Assembly (NCBI GenBank): GCA_007128515.1
Contig: SKXI01000431.1
Coordinates: 1 to 5,548, forward strand
DNA: 5,548 nt
Source of the DNA: Halococcaceae archaeon
GTDB lineage: Archaea > Halobacteriota > Halobacteria > Halobacteriales > Halalkalicoccaceae
Direction: 5' to 3'
Shown: in pieces, positions 5,428-5,548 of the stretch
How the letters are laid out: the number at the start of each line of letters is the position of its first letter
Position numbering within the stretch: the stretch's first letter is position 1
The notes under the pieces: generated by a model
Seen by the model: the letters and a program-made list of their open reading frames with translations, nothing else
Database searches by the model: none
What the model was told of the DNA's origin: nothing
Position numbers and translations under genes: made by a program

Positions 5428-5548
5428 TCACTCGCGGTTCGTCGCGACCCGTGCGCCGAGCTCGACGGCGCGGATCGTGCCCGTCGGCCAGGCGATTCCC
5501 TCCCGGCGATGTCGAACGTCGTCCCGTGGTCGACGCTCGTCCTGACGA
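5428..5548 (-). pseudogene. PdxA-family dehydrogenase, C-terminal end, frameshifted (partial)
   Basis: PdxA proteins are NAD-dependent oxidative decarboxylases of phosphorylated four-carbon hydroxy acids. The first visible part reads VRTSVDHGTTFDIAG, the strongly conserved C-terminal signature of the family. One frame over it continues GIAWPTGTIRAVELGARVATNRE and stops at 5428-5430, matching the family's last helix. Between the two, at 5498-5504, the coding strand has GGGAGGGA where a sequence such as GGGAAGGGA (Gly-Lys-Gly) would keep the frame, so one base seems missing. In the upstream frame, translation would run on with unrelated Arg-rich sequence. The gene enters from beyond the window, so I cannot say whether the rest is intact. 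Haloarchaea generally make pyridoxal phosphate by the PdxS/PdxT route, so a PdxA2-like role in catabolism of four-carbon sugar acids is more likely here. A sequencing error is a real alternative to a pseudogene. Confidence 0.75.

Noticed and set aside
1..5548. tRNA, rRNA, CRISPR array, toxin-antitoxin or defence genes
   Set aside because: No cloverleaf-like segment, regularly spaced repeats or recognisable motifs of such systems were seen by eye on either strand.

Overview
This window looks like chromosomal or megaplasmid DNA of a halophilic archaeon (class Halobacteria). The DNA is very GC-rich, the proteins are strongly acidic with few lysines, most genes have a weak A/T-rich box about 25-30 nt before the start codon and no clear ribosome binding site (the leaderless haloarchaeal pattern), and several proteins resemble haloarchaeal sugar-catabolism enzymes.

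Layout, left to right. 1-657 (+) is the C-terminal part of an oligopeptide/dipeptide-type ABC transporter ATPase. 722-1510 (+) is a classical short-chain dehydrogenase/reductase (SDR). 1587-2368 (-) is a broken enolase-superfamily sugar-acid dehydratase: it has lost about 110-120 internal codons, carries a one-base frameshift and seems to have lost its start codon. 2551-2796 (+) encodes a small unrecognised protein with a Cys/His cluster and one C-terminal membrane segment. 2927-3691 (+) is a glyoxalase I made of two tandem modules. 3794-4882 (+) is a Gfo/Idh/MocA oxidoreductase close to haloarchaeal D-xylose 1-dehydrogenase. 4884-5372 (-) is an unrecognised protein, tail to tail with the previous gene and one base away. 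5428-5548 (-) is the C-terminal end of a PdxA-family dehydrogenase, with a one-base frameshift inside the visible part.

Taken together the region reads as an accessory carbohydrate or sugar-acid catabolism neighbourhood: an uptake ATPase, NAD(P)-dependent oxidation of sugars or polyols (SDR, Gfo/Idh/MocA), dehydration of the sugar acid (the enolase-superfamily remnant), oxidation of a phosphorylated four-carbon acid (a plausible role for a PdxA homologue) and methylglyoxal detoxification. The joint role is inference from gene families and proximity. Most genes appear to have their own promoter rather than forming one operon.

The most notable signal is gene decay. The dehydratase is clearly disabled, and the PdxA-family gene at the right edge has a similar single-base loss next to a purine run. 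I found no RNA gene, CRISPR array, transposase, prophage or defence system, and nothing I would call a wholly new system. The best candidates for follow-up are the deletion scar in the dehydratase, the duplicated glyoxalase with a nearly identical DNA core, and the small Cys/His membrane protein.
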